From Onishia taeanensis (lineage in GTDB: Bacteria; Pseudomonadota; Gammaproteobacteria; Pseudomonadales; Halomonadaceae): a DNA stretch of 64,000 nucleotides. Below, piece by piece: positions 35,137 through 43,940 of this stretch. The notes under the pieces are model-generated. The model ran no database searches and was not told the DNA's origin. It worked only from the letters and a program-made list of their open reading frames with translations. The translations under genes and the position numbers were made by a program. Position 1 is the first letter of the stretch, and each line of letters begins with the position of its first letter. The stretch is from NCBI RefSeq assembly GCF_013349955.1, contig NZ_JABVXC010000003.1, forward strand, positions 124,001 through 188,000. Direction: 5' to 3'.

Positions 35137-36441
35137 ATGCCTAGCCTCGTCACATCCTCGCCGCTTCCCGCCATGCGACTGCTGAAAGGCGGCGCCGTCG
35201 CCCTGCTGCTCAGCGGCGCGACCCTGGCCACTCCCCAGGTGCTGGCTACCGAGATATCGATCGCCTGCGGTGCCGGCGATTCCTCCGACTACTGTCCGGC
35301 GCTCGCCGAGCAGTGGGCCGAGAAGACCGGCAATACGGTCAACATCATCACCACGCCCAACGATCCCACCGAGAAACTGTCGCTCTACCAGCAGTTACTG
35401 GGCAGCCAGTCCAGCGATGTCGACGTGCTGCTGGTCGACATCGTCTGGCCGGGTCTGCTCGACGACCACCTAGTGGACCTCTACGAGTATCTGCCGGCGG
35501 ATATCACCGAGGACTTCTTCCCGGCACTGGTCGACAACAACACCATCGACGGCCGTCTGGTGGCCATGCCCTGGTACACCGATGCCGGCCTGCTCTACTA
35601 CCGCAAAGACCTGCTGGAGAAGTACGGTTACGAGGTACCCCAGACCTGGCAGGAACTGACCGACACCGCCGAGGCCATCCAGGCCGCCGAGCGCGAGGCC
35701 GGCAACGCCGACTTCTGGGGCTACACCTTCCAGGGGCGTGCCTACGAAGGCCTGACCTGCAACGCCCTGGAGTGGGTGGCGAGCCACGGCGGAGGCACCA
35801 TCGTCGATGGCGAGGGCGAGGTGACCATCGACAACCCACAAGCCGCCGCCGCCCTAGACCTGGCCGCCTCCTGGATCGGCACCATTTCGCCGGAAGGCGC
35901 ACTGAACCACACCGAGGAGGAAACCCGCGGGATCTTCCAGTCCGGCAATGCTCTATTCCTGCGCAACTGGCCCTATGTGTGGGCGCTGGCCAACAGCGAG
36001 GGCAGCGAGGTGGCCGGCAAGATCGGCATGGCGAGCCTGCCGCATGGGCCGAAAGGCGAGTCCAAGGCGACTCTGGGCGGCTGGAACGTCGCCGTGTCGC
36101 GCTACTCCGAGCATCCGGCACTGGCCGCCGACCTGGCCGCCTACATCACCGCCGAGCCGCAGCAGAAGGCGCATGCCGTCAAGATGGGCCGTAACCCGAC
36201 CATCGAATCGCTCTACCAGGACGAGCAAGTACTGGCCAGCAATCCGTCGATGCGCGATCTCTACGAGACCCTGGTCAATGGCGTGCCGCGACCCGCCTCG
36301 GTCACTGGCGATGCCTATGCACGGGTCTCCAACGCCTTCTTCAACCGCACCCACCAGGTGCTCTCCGGCGATCTCGACGGGGCCAGCGCCGTCCAGCAGT
36401 TGAGCCGTGAGCTCGAGCGCCTGAGCCGGCGCGGCTGGTAA
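35137..36441 (+). CDS. Alpha-glucoside ABC transporter, substrate-binding protein 2
   Basis: Second periplasmic binding protein (434 residues), a clear paralogue of the one at 27406: the body shares SLYQQLLGSQSSDVDVLLVD, FQGRAYEGLTCNALEWV and LGGWNVAVSRYSEHP-like stretches. The signal peptide is longer, with a hydrophobic core around residues 18-30 (GGAVALLLSGATLATP) ending near VLA-T. The paired cysteines at the mature N terminus (ACGAGDSSDYC) are kept. No second permease pair is present, so it probably feeds the same membrane complex with a different sugar affinity or specificity, as known for some multi-receptor importers. Confidence 0.87.
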   Translation: MPSLVTSSPLPAMRLLKGGAVALLLSGATLATPQVLATEISIACGAGDSSDYCPALAEQWAEKTGNTVNIITTPNDPTEKLSLYQQLLGSQSSDVDVLLVDIVWPGLLDDHLVDLYEYLPADITEDFFPALVDNNTIDGRLVAMPWYTDAGLLYYRKDLLEKYGYEVPQTWQELTDTAEAIQAAEREAGNADFWGYTFQGRAYEGLTCNALEWVASHGGGTIVDGEGEVTIDNPQAAAALDLAASWIGTISPEGALNHTEEETRGIFQSGNALFLRNWPYVWALANSEGSEVAGKIGMASLPHGPKGESKATLGGWNVAVSRYSEHPALAADLAAYITAEPQQKAHAVKMGRNPTIESLYQDEQVLASNPSMRDLYETLVNGVPRPASVTGDAYARVSNAFFNRTHQVLSGDLDGASAVQQLSRELERLSRRGW

Positions 36442-36454
36442 TGCCGTCTCGCTC

Positions 36455-36481
36455 GCCCGGCCGGAGGCGCTCCGGCCGGGC
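36455..36481 (+). promoter_or_regulatory. Intercistronic 11-bp perfect hairpin after binding protein 2
   Basis: GCCCGGCCGGA pairs with TCCGGCCGGGC around GGCGC. With no T run and the next gene 33 bp on, it resembles the 3'-stabilising element known between malE and malF, which raises binding-protein mRNA. Confidence 0.6.
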
Positions 36482-36514
36482 CCTGCCACGCGCAAACCGA
36501 TAAGGAAACCCTGG

Positions 36515-38161
36515 ATGACGCTTTGCCAATCGCGCCAAGACACCCGCCATGACTGGTGGCGTGGCGCCACCCTCTATCAGATCTACCCCCGCAGCTTCGT
36601 GGATGCCAACGGCGACGGCATTGGCGATCTGACCGGCATCACCTCACGCCTCGAGCATGTGGCGAGCCTCAATGTCGACGCCATCTGGCTGTCACCGATC
36701 TGCACCTCGCCGATGGACGACTTCGGCTATGATGTCAGTGACTATCGCGATGTCGATCCCATGTTCGGCACCCTCGACGACTTCCGTGCCCTGCTCGAGC
36801 GCGCCCACGCCCTGGGGCTCAAGGTAATCATCGATCAGGTGCTCTCGCACAGTTCCGACCAACATGTCTGGTTCCAGGAGAGCCGCCAGGACCGCACCAA
36901 CCCCAAGGCCGACTGGTACGTGTGGGCCAACCCCAGGCCCGACGGCTCGGCCCCCAACAACTGGCTGGCGGCCTTCGGCGGACCGGCCTGGACCTTCGAT
37001 TCGCGACGTTGCCAGTACTACCTGCATAACTTCCTGGCAAGCCAGCCGGACCTCAACTTCCACCACCCAGAAGTGCGCGAGGCCCATCTCGACAACCTGC
37101 GCTTCTGGCTGGAGCTCGGTGTCGATGGCTTCCGCTTCGACACCGCCAACTTCTACTTCCACGACCGCAAGCTAACCGACAATCCGCCCTCGTCGGACGC
37201 GTATCGGCGGCGCGGTCATCCGCGCAGTTATCAGCTGCTCACCCACAACACCGACCAGCCCGAGAACCTGACTTATCTAGAGCGCATCCGCGCCCTGCTC
37301 GACGAATACCCGGGCAGTACCAGCGTGGGCGAAATCGGAGGCAGCAACCCGCTGCCGACCATGGCCGCCTATACCCGGGGCGACACTCGCCTGCACATGG
37401 CCTACACCTTCGATCTGCTGGATAGCACCGGAGAAGCCGCCGCGCTGTATCGGGTACTATCTCGCTTCGTCGAGATCGGCGACGATGCCTGGCCATGCTG
37501 GGCGCTGTCCAACCACGACGTCGCCCGCAGCGCCAGTCGCTGGGGCGAGGACCGTGCGCTGTTGGCCCTGACCGTGCTGTGCTCGCTGCGCGGCAGCCTG
37601 TGCCTCTACCAGGGTGAGGAGCTGGGCCTGTCCGAGGCCGAGCTGGCCTATGAAGACCTGCAGGATCCCTTCGGCATCAACCTGTGGCCCGAGGTCAAGG
37701 GCCGTGACGGCTGCCGCACGCCGATGGTCTGGGACGAGTCTGCCAATGGCGGCTTCTGCCCCGCAGGCGTCGCTCCCTGGCTGCCGGTGTTCGCGCCCCA
37801 TCGGCCACTGGCGGTGACCCGTCAGGACGCCGCCCCCGACAGCTTGCTAGCCCAAGTCCGCGGGCTGCTCAAGCGAAGGGGGACGAGCGAGACACTGCGC
37901 CAGGGCGACCAGCGATTGATCGCACCCAGCGAGTTGCCCGAGGGCGTCTTCGGCGTAATCCGCACCATTGGCGAGCGGCACCTGCTGTGCCTGGCGCATC
38001 TCGGCCATGGTGAAGCACCGGCCGAGATCGCCCTCGATGGGCTGGCTGACGGCCTGCAAGACACACAGCCCGTCGACCTACCGGGGATGCCGACACCTAC
38101 TCGGCAGGGCAGCATCCTGCAGCTGATGCCCGGCACCGCTGCCTGGTTGGCGCAGCACTGA
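36515..38161 (+). CDS. Alpha-glucosidase 3, GH13 paralogue
   Basis: Third GH13 alpha-glucosidase, 548 residues. Catalytic residues: Asp209 in DGFRFDTANFY, Glu273 in SVGEIGGSN and Asp335 in LSNHDVARSAS. The region after residue ~343 is almost the same as paralogue 2 down to silent positions, whereas the N-terminal two thirds differ at many sites (for example PICTSPMDDF versus PFFTSPMDDF). It begins 74 bp after binding protein 2 with AAGGA eight bases upstream. Pairing of a binding protein with a glucosidase suggests that this part of the operon arose by segment duplication. Confidence 0.9.
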   Translation: MTLCQSRQDTRHDWWRGATLYQIYPRSFVDANGDGIGDLTGITSRLEHVASLNVDAIWLSPICTSPMDDFGYDVSDYRDVDPMFGTLDDFRALLERAHALGLKVIIDQVLSHSSDQHVWFQESRQDRTNPKADWYVWANPRPDGSAPNNWLAAFGGPAWTFDSRRCQYYLHNFLASQPDLNFHHPEVREAHLDNLRFWLELGVDGFRFDTANFYFHDRKLTDNPPSSDAYRRRGHPRSYQLLTHNTDQPENLTYLERIRALLDEYPGSTSVGEIGGSNPLPTMAAYTRGDTRLHMAYTFDLLDSTGEAAALYRVLSRFVEIGDDAWPCWALSNHDVARSASRWGEDRALLALTVLCSLRGSLCLYQGEELGLSEAELAYEDLQDPFGINLWPEVKGRDGCRTPMVWDESANGGFCPAGVAPWLPVFAPHRPLAVTRQDAAPDSLLAQVRGLLKRRGTSETLRQGDQRLIAPSELPEGVFGVIRTIGERHLLCLAHLGHGEAPAEIALDGLADGLQDTQPVDLPGMPTPTRQGSILQLMPGTAAWLAQH

Positions 38162-38190
38162 ATCAAGGCGACAGAGGGCCTTCTGCTCAC

Positions 38191-38247
38191 CCTCACCGAG
38201 CCCGGGCGGGGCTTGAGGCACACCACACGGAAGCCCCCTCGGTGAGG
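38191..38247 (+). terminator. Compound hairpin between alpha-glucosidase 3 and the LacI gene
   Basis: CCTCACCGAG (38191-38200) pairs with CTCGGTGAGG (38238-38247), and inside it GGGGCTT (38208-38214) pairs with AAGCCCC (38231-38237). The long two-part stem could end the catabolic operon before the regulator gene, though no T run follows. Confidence 0.45.
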
Positions 38248-38288
38248 TAGCTGTTCATCGATAGCCTCCATGGTTATAGTTGGCCCCT

Positions 38289-38304
38289 AACTAAATCGAT
38301 ACAG
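38289..38304. promoter_or_regulatory. Weak LacI-type site ahead of the regulator gene
   Basis: AACTAAATCGATACAG has a central CG inside an ATCGAT palindrome, 34-49 bp upstream of the GTG start of the LacI gene. It resembles the operon-head operator only in its AT-rich, CG-centred layout, so autoregulation is a guess. Confidence 0.25.
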
Positions 38305-38337
38305 AATCGTTCCTGACTCCGAGAGCCGACCACCCAC

Positions 38338-39393
38338 GTGTCTTCGTCACCCCGTATTACCCTGAAAGAGCTAGCCGTGGAGCTGGGCGTTTCCACCGCA
38401 AGCGTCTCCAACGCCTTCAACCGCCCCGATCAGCTCTCGCCCAAGCTGCGCGAACGCATTCTCAACGAGGCCAAGCGGCTCGGCTATCGCGGCCCCGATG
38501 CCAAGGCGCGCAGTCTGCGCACCGGGCGCTCGCGGATCATCGCCGTAGTGTTGGCCGAGAGCCTGACCTATAGCATCAACGACGCCGTGGCCAGCGAGCT
38601 GCTGTCGGGGGTTGCCGAGGTACTGGATGCGCACGGTCATACTCTGCTGCTGCTCTCCGGTCGTCAGCACGCTTCCCAGGTTCCTGGCTCCTCGAGCATC
38701 GCCGACGGCTACATCGTCTATGGCCTGATGCCGAGCCTGATGATGCTCGATGAGCTGCCGCGACTCGGCGAACGTCAACTGGTAGCGGTGGACTTCGACC
38801 TAGAGGGCTACCCAGCGGTACATGTCGACAACGAGCCGGCCAGTTACGCCGTCGCCCGCCATGCCCTAAGCGCGCGCCCCAAGCGCCCCGGCATTATCAA
38901 CCTGCGGCTCACCAAGCATCCCTGCAACGCCCGGATCGGCCCGGACCAGGAGCTGCTGCCCGCCGACCGGACCATCACCCGCTCACGGCTGGTCGGTTTT
39001 CATCGCGCCCTTGAGGAACAAGGCTTTGACCCGGCCACAGTGCCGATGTGGAACATCGAGGAGAACACTTTCGAGGTCTGCGCCCCGGTGATCGGCGAGA
39101 TCCTCGACCTGCCCGACGACGAACGCCCCGACCTGCTGCTGTGCATGTCCGACCGTATCGCCCTGACCGTGCTTACCCTAGCCGAGCAGCGCGGCCTGCG
39201 CGTGCCCGAGGACCTGCGCATCACCGGCTTCGACGGCATCGCCGAGGGCCAGTACCGGGCGCCACGTCTGACCACGGTGCGTCAGGACAGCGTCGAGAAG
39301 GGCCGCATCGCCGCGCGCATGATTCTGGGCCTGGCGCCCCGGGAGGACCGACAACTTCCCACCGAACTGATCTTCGGTGAGACCTGCCCGTAA
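38338..39393 (+). CDS. LacI family regulator of the alpha-glucoside operon
   Basis: A 351-residue LacI/GalR-type regulator with a GTG start. The N-terminal helix-turn-helix is clear (ITLKELAVELGVSTASVSNAFN near residues 6-27) with a hinge helix segment ARSLRTGRSR near 60, followed by a periplasmic-binding-like sugar domain: LLLCMSDRIALTVLTLAEQRG near 263-283 and ITGFDGIAEGQYRAPRLTTVRQ near 290-311. It closes the alpha-glucoside cluster and is the natural ligand for the operator palindrome at 27304. The inducer is probably an imported alpha-glucoside or glucose derivative. Confidence 0.88.
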   Translation: MSSSPRITLKELAVELGVSTASVSNAFNRPDQLSPKLRERILNEAKRLGYRGPDAKARSLRTGRSRIIAVVLAESLTYSINDAVASELLSGVAEVLDAHGHTLLLLSGRQHASQVPGSSSIADGYIVYGLMPSLMMLDELPRLGERQLVAVDFDLEGYPAVHVDNEPASYAVARHALSARPKRPGIINLRLTKHPCNARIGPDQELLPADRTITRSRLVGFHRALEEQGFDPATVPMWNIEENTFEVCAPVIGEILDLPDDERPDLLLCMSDRIALTVLTLAEQRGLRVPEDLRITGFDGIAEGQYRAPRLTTVRQDSVEKGRIAARMILGLAPREDRQLPTELIFGETCP

Positions 39394-39513
39394 GACGCTG
39401 ACCGGGGCCTGGGCGAGCACCGACGGTTCCCTTCGGGTTGCACGTTCTTTCCCCGCTTCCCATCAGCGGGCATGGCATCATGGATGGCTCGCTTCAGGCT
39501 GATTGGAGTCTTC

Positions 39514-40770
39514 ATGTCCGCCCCTCCTGCTTCGCCATCTCATCCACCTCGCCGCCCATGGCTGGCGCGGCTGTCTGCCATCGCGATTCTGGTGCTCGCC
39601 GTCGCCGTGGCCGGCTACTGGCTGACGCATCGGCCCCAGGCACCCAAACGCGCGCCGGCCGAACGCCCGGTGCCACGGGTTGAGGTGATGACGGTCGGGC
39701 ACCAGGCCGAAGCGCCGGTGCTGAACGCCCACGGCCGCGTACTGGCCGCTCGGGAAACGACCCTGTCGACCTCGATCAATGGCCGCCTCGAAGCCTTCGC
39801 ACCGCAGGTCGAACCGGGGCACCGGGTTGCCAAAGGGCAGTGGTTGGCAAGGCTCGAGCGTACCGACTACGAACTGGCCCTGCGCGAGGCAGAAGCGTCG
39901 CTCGCCAGCGCCGAGTCGGATCTTGCCTCCGAGCAAGGCGAGCAGATCCGTGCCGCCGCCGAGTACAAGACCTTTGGTCGTGACCTTCCCCCGGCCCGGC
40001 GCGCCCTGGTCCTGCGCGAGCCCCAACTCAAGGCGGCCAAGGCCGCCGTGGAAACCGCTCGTGCCCAACGCGACCGGGCTCAGGCCGACCTGGCACGCAC
40101 CGAAGTGACCGCTCCCTTCGATGCCGTGATTCAGGAAAAGCTGGTCGGCGAGGGAGCCGGGCTCGGCGCCTATGCCGATATCCTCAGCCTGGTCGGCATC
40201 GAGCGCTTCTGGGTACGCCTCAACCTGCCCCAGGAGGCGCTGACCTGGCTCGATACCCACAATGCCGACGGCCATGGCAGCCGCGTAGCGCTTAACAGCC
40301 CCGCCTGGCCCGACGGTCAGGTTCGTGAGGGCGAAGTGTGGAGCGTGCTGCCGAGCCTCGAGGAAAACGGCTTGATGACTCAGGTAATGGTGGCGGTGGA
40401 GGACCCGCTGGCACTCGAGCATGAGGGGGCCCCAGCGCTGCGCCTGGGCGATCTGCTGGAAGCACGGCTCTATCCCACCCAGACCCGCCAACTGATCCGC
40501 CTACCCGTCTCGGCCCTGCGCGGCAGCCGCCAGGTCTGGGTGCTCGATGAAAACGATCATCTGAGAATGCGTGACGTCGAGCTCGCCCACCGCGGCGACG
40601 AGGCCGCCCTAGTCGAGGCGGGCCTGAACGACGGCGAGCGTGTGATACTGGGCAACCTGGCCAATGCCGAGGCCGGCATGGTGCTGAAAGCCCGTGACAG
40701 CAACATTGCCGAATCCTCGGACAGCGCCTCCGACGACGCCGCAACGCCTCGCCAGGAGGACAAGGCATGA
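39514..40770 (+). CDS. RND efflux periplasmic adaptor (membrane fusion protein)
   Basis: A 418-residue MFP/HlyD-type adaptor anchored by one N-terminal helix (LARLSAIAILVLAVAVAGYWL, near residues 18-38). It then has a lipoyl half-motif (TTLSTSINGRLEAFAPQVEPGHRV), a coiled-coil hairpin rich in Ala/Glu/Arg from about residue 120 to 195, and the second lipoyl half (DLARTEVTAPFDAVIQEKLVGEG). It links the inner-membrane pump to an outer-membrane channel; no TolC-like gene is present here, so a distant one must serve. The ATG at 39514 has GGAG five bases upstream. Its stop overlaps the pump start (ATGA). Confidence 0.87.
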   Translation: MSAPPASPSHPPRRPWLARLSAIAILVLAVAVAGYWLTHRPQAPKRAPAERPVPRVEVMTVGHQAEAPVLNAHGRVLAARETTLSTSINGRLEAFAPQVEPGHRVAKGQWLARLERTDYELALREAEASLASAESDLASEQGEQIRAAAEYKTFGRDLPPARRALVLREPQLKAAKAAVETARAQRDRAQADLARTEVTAPFDAVIQEKLVGEGAGLGAYADILSLVGIERFWVRLNLPQEALTWLDTHNADGHGSRVALNSPAWPDGQVREGEVWSVLPSLEENGLMTQVMVAVEDPLALEHEGAPALRLGDLLEARLYPTQTRQLIRLPVSALRGSRQVWVLDENDHLRMRDVELAHRGDEAALVEAGLNDGERVILGNLANAEAGMVLKARDSNIAESSDSASDDAATPRQEDKA

Positions 40771-43700
40771 GCCAAGCGCCTGCTCACCACTCCTTCCGCG
40801 GCCCCATCGCCTGGATGCATGACCACGGGGTAGCCGCCAATCTGCTGATGCTGTGCCTGATCCTCGGTGGTCTGTGGAGTTCGACCCTGATCACCAAGGA
40901 AGTCTTTCCGAGCTTCACGCTGGAGACCGTCAACGTCTCCGTGAGCTACCCCGGTGCGACGCCCGAAGAGGTCGAGCAGAGCCTGCTGCTGGCCATGGAA
41001 TCGGCCGCGCAGAATGTCGAGGGTACCGACGAAATCACCGCCACCGCCCAGGAAGGCAGTGGCTCGCTGTCGATCGAGCTCCAGGATGGCATCGAGACGA
41101 TGCGCGCCTATCAGGATATCCAACAGGCCATCGACGGCCTGACCACCCTGCCGGACGCGGCGGAGCCCCCAAACTATTCACTGAGCGGCCGCTCCCGGGC
41201 GGTCATCGAACTGATGCTGCACGGTGACGGCGATGCCTTGACCCTGCGCGACGTGGGCGAGCGGCTGCGCAGCGAACTGCTGTCGAGCACCGGCATCACC
41301 AAGGTCGAGCTGTCCGGCATTCGGGATCGGCAGGTCCAGGTGACCCTCGACCAGACGGCCCTGCGTCGCTACGGCCTCGACCATGGTGACTTGGCGACCC
41401 GCATCGGCAACGAGGCTCTTAACCTCGCCGGCGGCAGTCTCGACACCCGGGACGGTGAGTACATGGTGCGCTACGAGGCACGCCGCGAGGGCGCCGCCGA
41501 CTTCGCTCGGCTGCCGGTGCTGTCGACCCAGGATGGCAGTGTGATCCGACTAGGCGACATCGCCACCATCAAGGATGGCTTCGCCGACAGCGACAGCGAA
41601 GTGCTCTACGACGGTCAACCTGCCATCGGCCTGGATATCTACCAGGTCGGCGACCAGACCCCGACCGAACTGTCGGCCACGACCCAAGAACTTCTCCCCG
41701 CCCTGCGCGCAAGCCTGCCCGAGGGGCTCTCGCTGAGCGTTGCCGACGACGACTCCGAGATCTATCAGGACCGTCTGGAACTGCTGCTCAAGAACGCCTG
41801 GCTGGGGCTGGCGCTGGTACTGGTGCTGCTCGGGCTCTTTCTCGAGGCGCGGCTGGCATTCTGGGTCACCCTGGGCATTCCCACCGCCTTCTTGGGCTCC
41901 TTGCTGTTCCTGCCGCTGGTGGATGTCTCGATCAACATGATCTCGATGTTCGCGTTCATCATTGCACTAGGCATCGTGGTCGACGACGCCATCATCGTCG
42001 GGGAAAACATCCATGCGCACCGAGAGCGCGGCGCCAGCTCCCGGGAGGCAGCGATTCTCGGTGCCCGGGAGATCGCCGTACCGCTGGCCTTCGCGATTCT
42101 CTCCAACATCGTCGCCTTCCTGCCGCTGCTGTTCCTGCCCGGGTTCCTGGGCCTGATCTTCGGCATCATTCCGCTGGTGGTGATCTGTATCTTCGCCCTG
42201 AGCTGGATCGAAGCGGTGTTCATTCTGCCCGCCCATCTGAGCCATGCGAGTCGCGCGCCAAACCGCCTGCTAGCGCCGCTTGATCGGCTGCGTCGGCGGG
42301 TACAGGGCGGTCTCGACCGCTTTACGCAAGGGCCCTTTCGCTCACTGCTCGAACGAAGCCTCGACTACCGCGGCCTGACCGTAGCCCTGGCGCTGGCCAT
42401 GCTGGTCCTGGCGCTGGGCTGGCTGGGCAGTGGCCGACTCGGCTTTACCCTGATGCCGCGGGTGGAATCCCACCAGGCCGGCGTCACCGCCAACCTGCCG
42501 GCGGGCAGCCCTATTGCCGACGACCGAGCACTGCGTGACCACCTGCTGGCCGCTCTCAAAAGGGTGGAACAACGCGACGATGGCCCGGTACTGGCCGCCA
42601 GCAGCGCCACCATCGATGCCGACAGCCTCAGCGTAGTGGCCTTCCTCGATACCGACGCCGACGACAACTGGTCCACTGGCCAGCTCAGCCGCGCCTGGCG
42701 TGAGGAGGTCGGCCACCCGGCTGGCGCCGACACCCTGCTGTTCGAATCCGACGTGGGCGGCCCCGGCCGCGGCGCCGGCCTGACAATACGCCTGTCAGCC
42801 GCTGACAGCGCTTCGCTGGAAAGGGCCGCCGAGCGCGTTGCCGAACGGCTCGCCGACTACCAGCCGCTCACCGACATCGACAGCGGCCTAGAGAACGGCA
42901 AGCGCGAGCTGCGCCTGTCATTGACCGCCACCGGCCGTGCCCTAGGGCTCGATGGTAGCGACCTGGCGAGCCAGCTGCGTGGACCGCTGCAGGGCGCTAC
43001 CGCCCTCAAGCAACAGCAGGGCCGCAATGAGGTCGAAGTCAAGGTACTGCTGCCCGAGAGCGACCGCACCAGTCTCGCTCAGCTCGAGGGGCTCAGCGTG
43101 CTGACGCCTGATGGCGTCGAGGTTCCCCTCTCAAGGGTCGCTCAGATCATCACCGACACCGCCGCCTCGACCATCACCCGCATTGACGGCCGGCGGGTCA
43201 TCGATGTCACCGCCAACGCCACCCCGCCGACGGCGGTCAATCAGGTGATCACGAGCCTCGAAGAGGAGGTCTTCCCCCAATTGCGCGCCGACATGCCTGG
43301 GCTGAATATTGGCTTCGGCGGTCGCCAGCAGGAGACCAGTGACAACCTGAAGAGCCTCCAGACGTCGTTGCTGTTCACCCTTGCCACGCTCTATCTGCTG
43401 CTGGCGATTCCCTTTCGCAGCTATCTGCAGCCGCTGCTGGTCATGGCGGCGATTCCCTTCGGCCTGATCGGCGCGGTGATCGGTCACCTGCTGATGGGCT
43501 ATGGCCTGTCGGTAATCAGCCTGCTCGGCATGCTGGCGCTATCGGGGATCGTCATCAACGACGCCCTGGTGCTGATCGACACCGCCAACCGGCACCGCCT
43601 GGCCGGGCAAGACCCGCGCAGTGCGGTGACCGCCGCCGCCCTGCGTCGCCTGCGCCCGATTTTGCTGACGACGCTCACCACCTTCTTCGGCCTGGCGCCG

Positions 43701-43940
43701 ATGATCTTCGAGACCTCCCGTCAGGCGCGGTTCATGATCCCGATGGCGATCTCGATCGGCTTCGGGATCCTGTTCGCCACCCTGATTCTGCTACTGCTGG
43801 TCCCCTCACTGTACCTGCTGATCGAGGATGCCCGCCGAACCTTGGGCGTGTCCCGACGCCCTGATGCAGACGCGGAGAATAAGGACGACCACAGCACCCA
43901 GCCTGCCGATGGAGAAACCCGATATCTGGAGTCGCCATGA
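40767..43940 (+). CDS. RND efflux transporter permease (AcrB/MdtB superfamily)
   Basis: A 1057-residue RND pump, the usual length, with two repeats of one helix, a large periplasmic domain and five further helices. The proton-relay region of helix 4 shows IIALGIVVDDAIIVGENI near residue 400 with the paired Asp. The equivalent region in the second half is LALSGIVINDALVLIDTANR near 930. The N terminus (HDHGVAANLLMLCLILGG) and AAQNVEGTDEITATAQEG near 75 fit the hydrophobe/amphiphile efflux branch. Probably exports drugs, bile-salt-like or other amphiphiles. It is followed by a two-component system with a 4-bp overlap, so pump and regulators are one operon. Confidence 0.88.
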   Translation: MSQAPAHHSFRGPIAWMHDHGVAANLLMLCLILGGLWSSTLITKEVFPSFTLETVNVSVSYPGATPEEVEQSLLLAMESAAQNVEGTDEITATAQEGSGSLSIELQDGIETMRAYQDIQQAIDGLTTLPDAAEPPNYSLSGRSRAVIELMLHGDGDALTLRDVGERLRSELLSSTGITKVELSGIRDRQVQVTLDQTALRRYGLDHGDLATRIGNEALNLAGGSLDTRDGEYMVRYEARREGAADFARLPVLSTQDGSVIRLGDIATIKDGFADSDSEVLYDGQPAIGLDIYQVGDQTPTELSATTQELLPALRASLPEGLSLSVADDDSEIYQDRLELLLKNAWLGLALVLVLLGLFLEARLAFWVTLGIPTAFLGSLLFLPLVDVSINMISMFAFIIALGIVVDDAIIVGENIHAHRERGASSREAAILGAREIAVPLAFAILSNIVAFLPLLFLPGFLGLIFGIIPLVVICIFALSWIEAVFILPAHLSHASRAPNRLLAPLDRLRRRVQGGLDRFTQGPFRSLLERSLDYRGLTVALALAMLVLALGWLGSGRLGFTLMPRVESHQAGVTANLPAGSPIADDRALRDHLLAALKRVEQRDDGPVLAASSATIDADSLSVVAFLDTDADDNWSTGQLSRAWREEVGHPAGADTLLFESDVGGPGRGAGLTIRLSAADSASLERAAERVAERLADYQPLTDIDSGLENGKRELRLSLTATGRALGLDGSDLASQLRGPLQGATALKQQQGRNEVEVKVLLPESDRTSLAQLEGLSVLTPDGVEVPLSRVAQIITDTAASTITRIDGRRVIDVTANATPPTAVNQVITSLEEEVFPQLRADMPGLNIGFGGRQQETSDNLKSLQTSLLFTLATLYLLLAIPFRSYLQPLLVMAAIPFGLIGAVIGHLLMGYGLSVISLLGMLALSGIVINDALVLIDTANRHRLAGQDPRSAVTAAALRRLRPILLTTLTTFFGLAPMIFETSRQARFMIPMAISIGFGILFATLILLLLVPSLYLLIEDARRTLGVSRRPDADAENKDDHSTQPADGETRYLESP

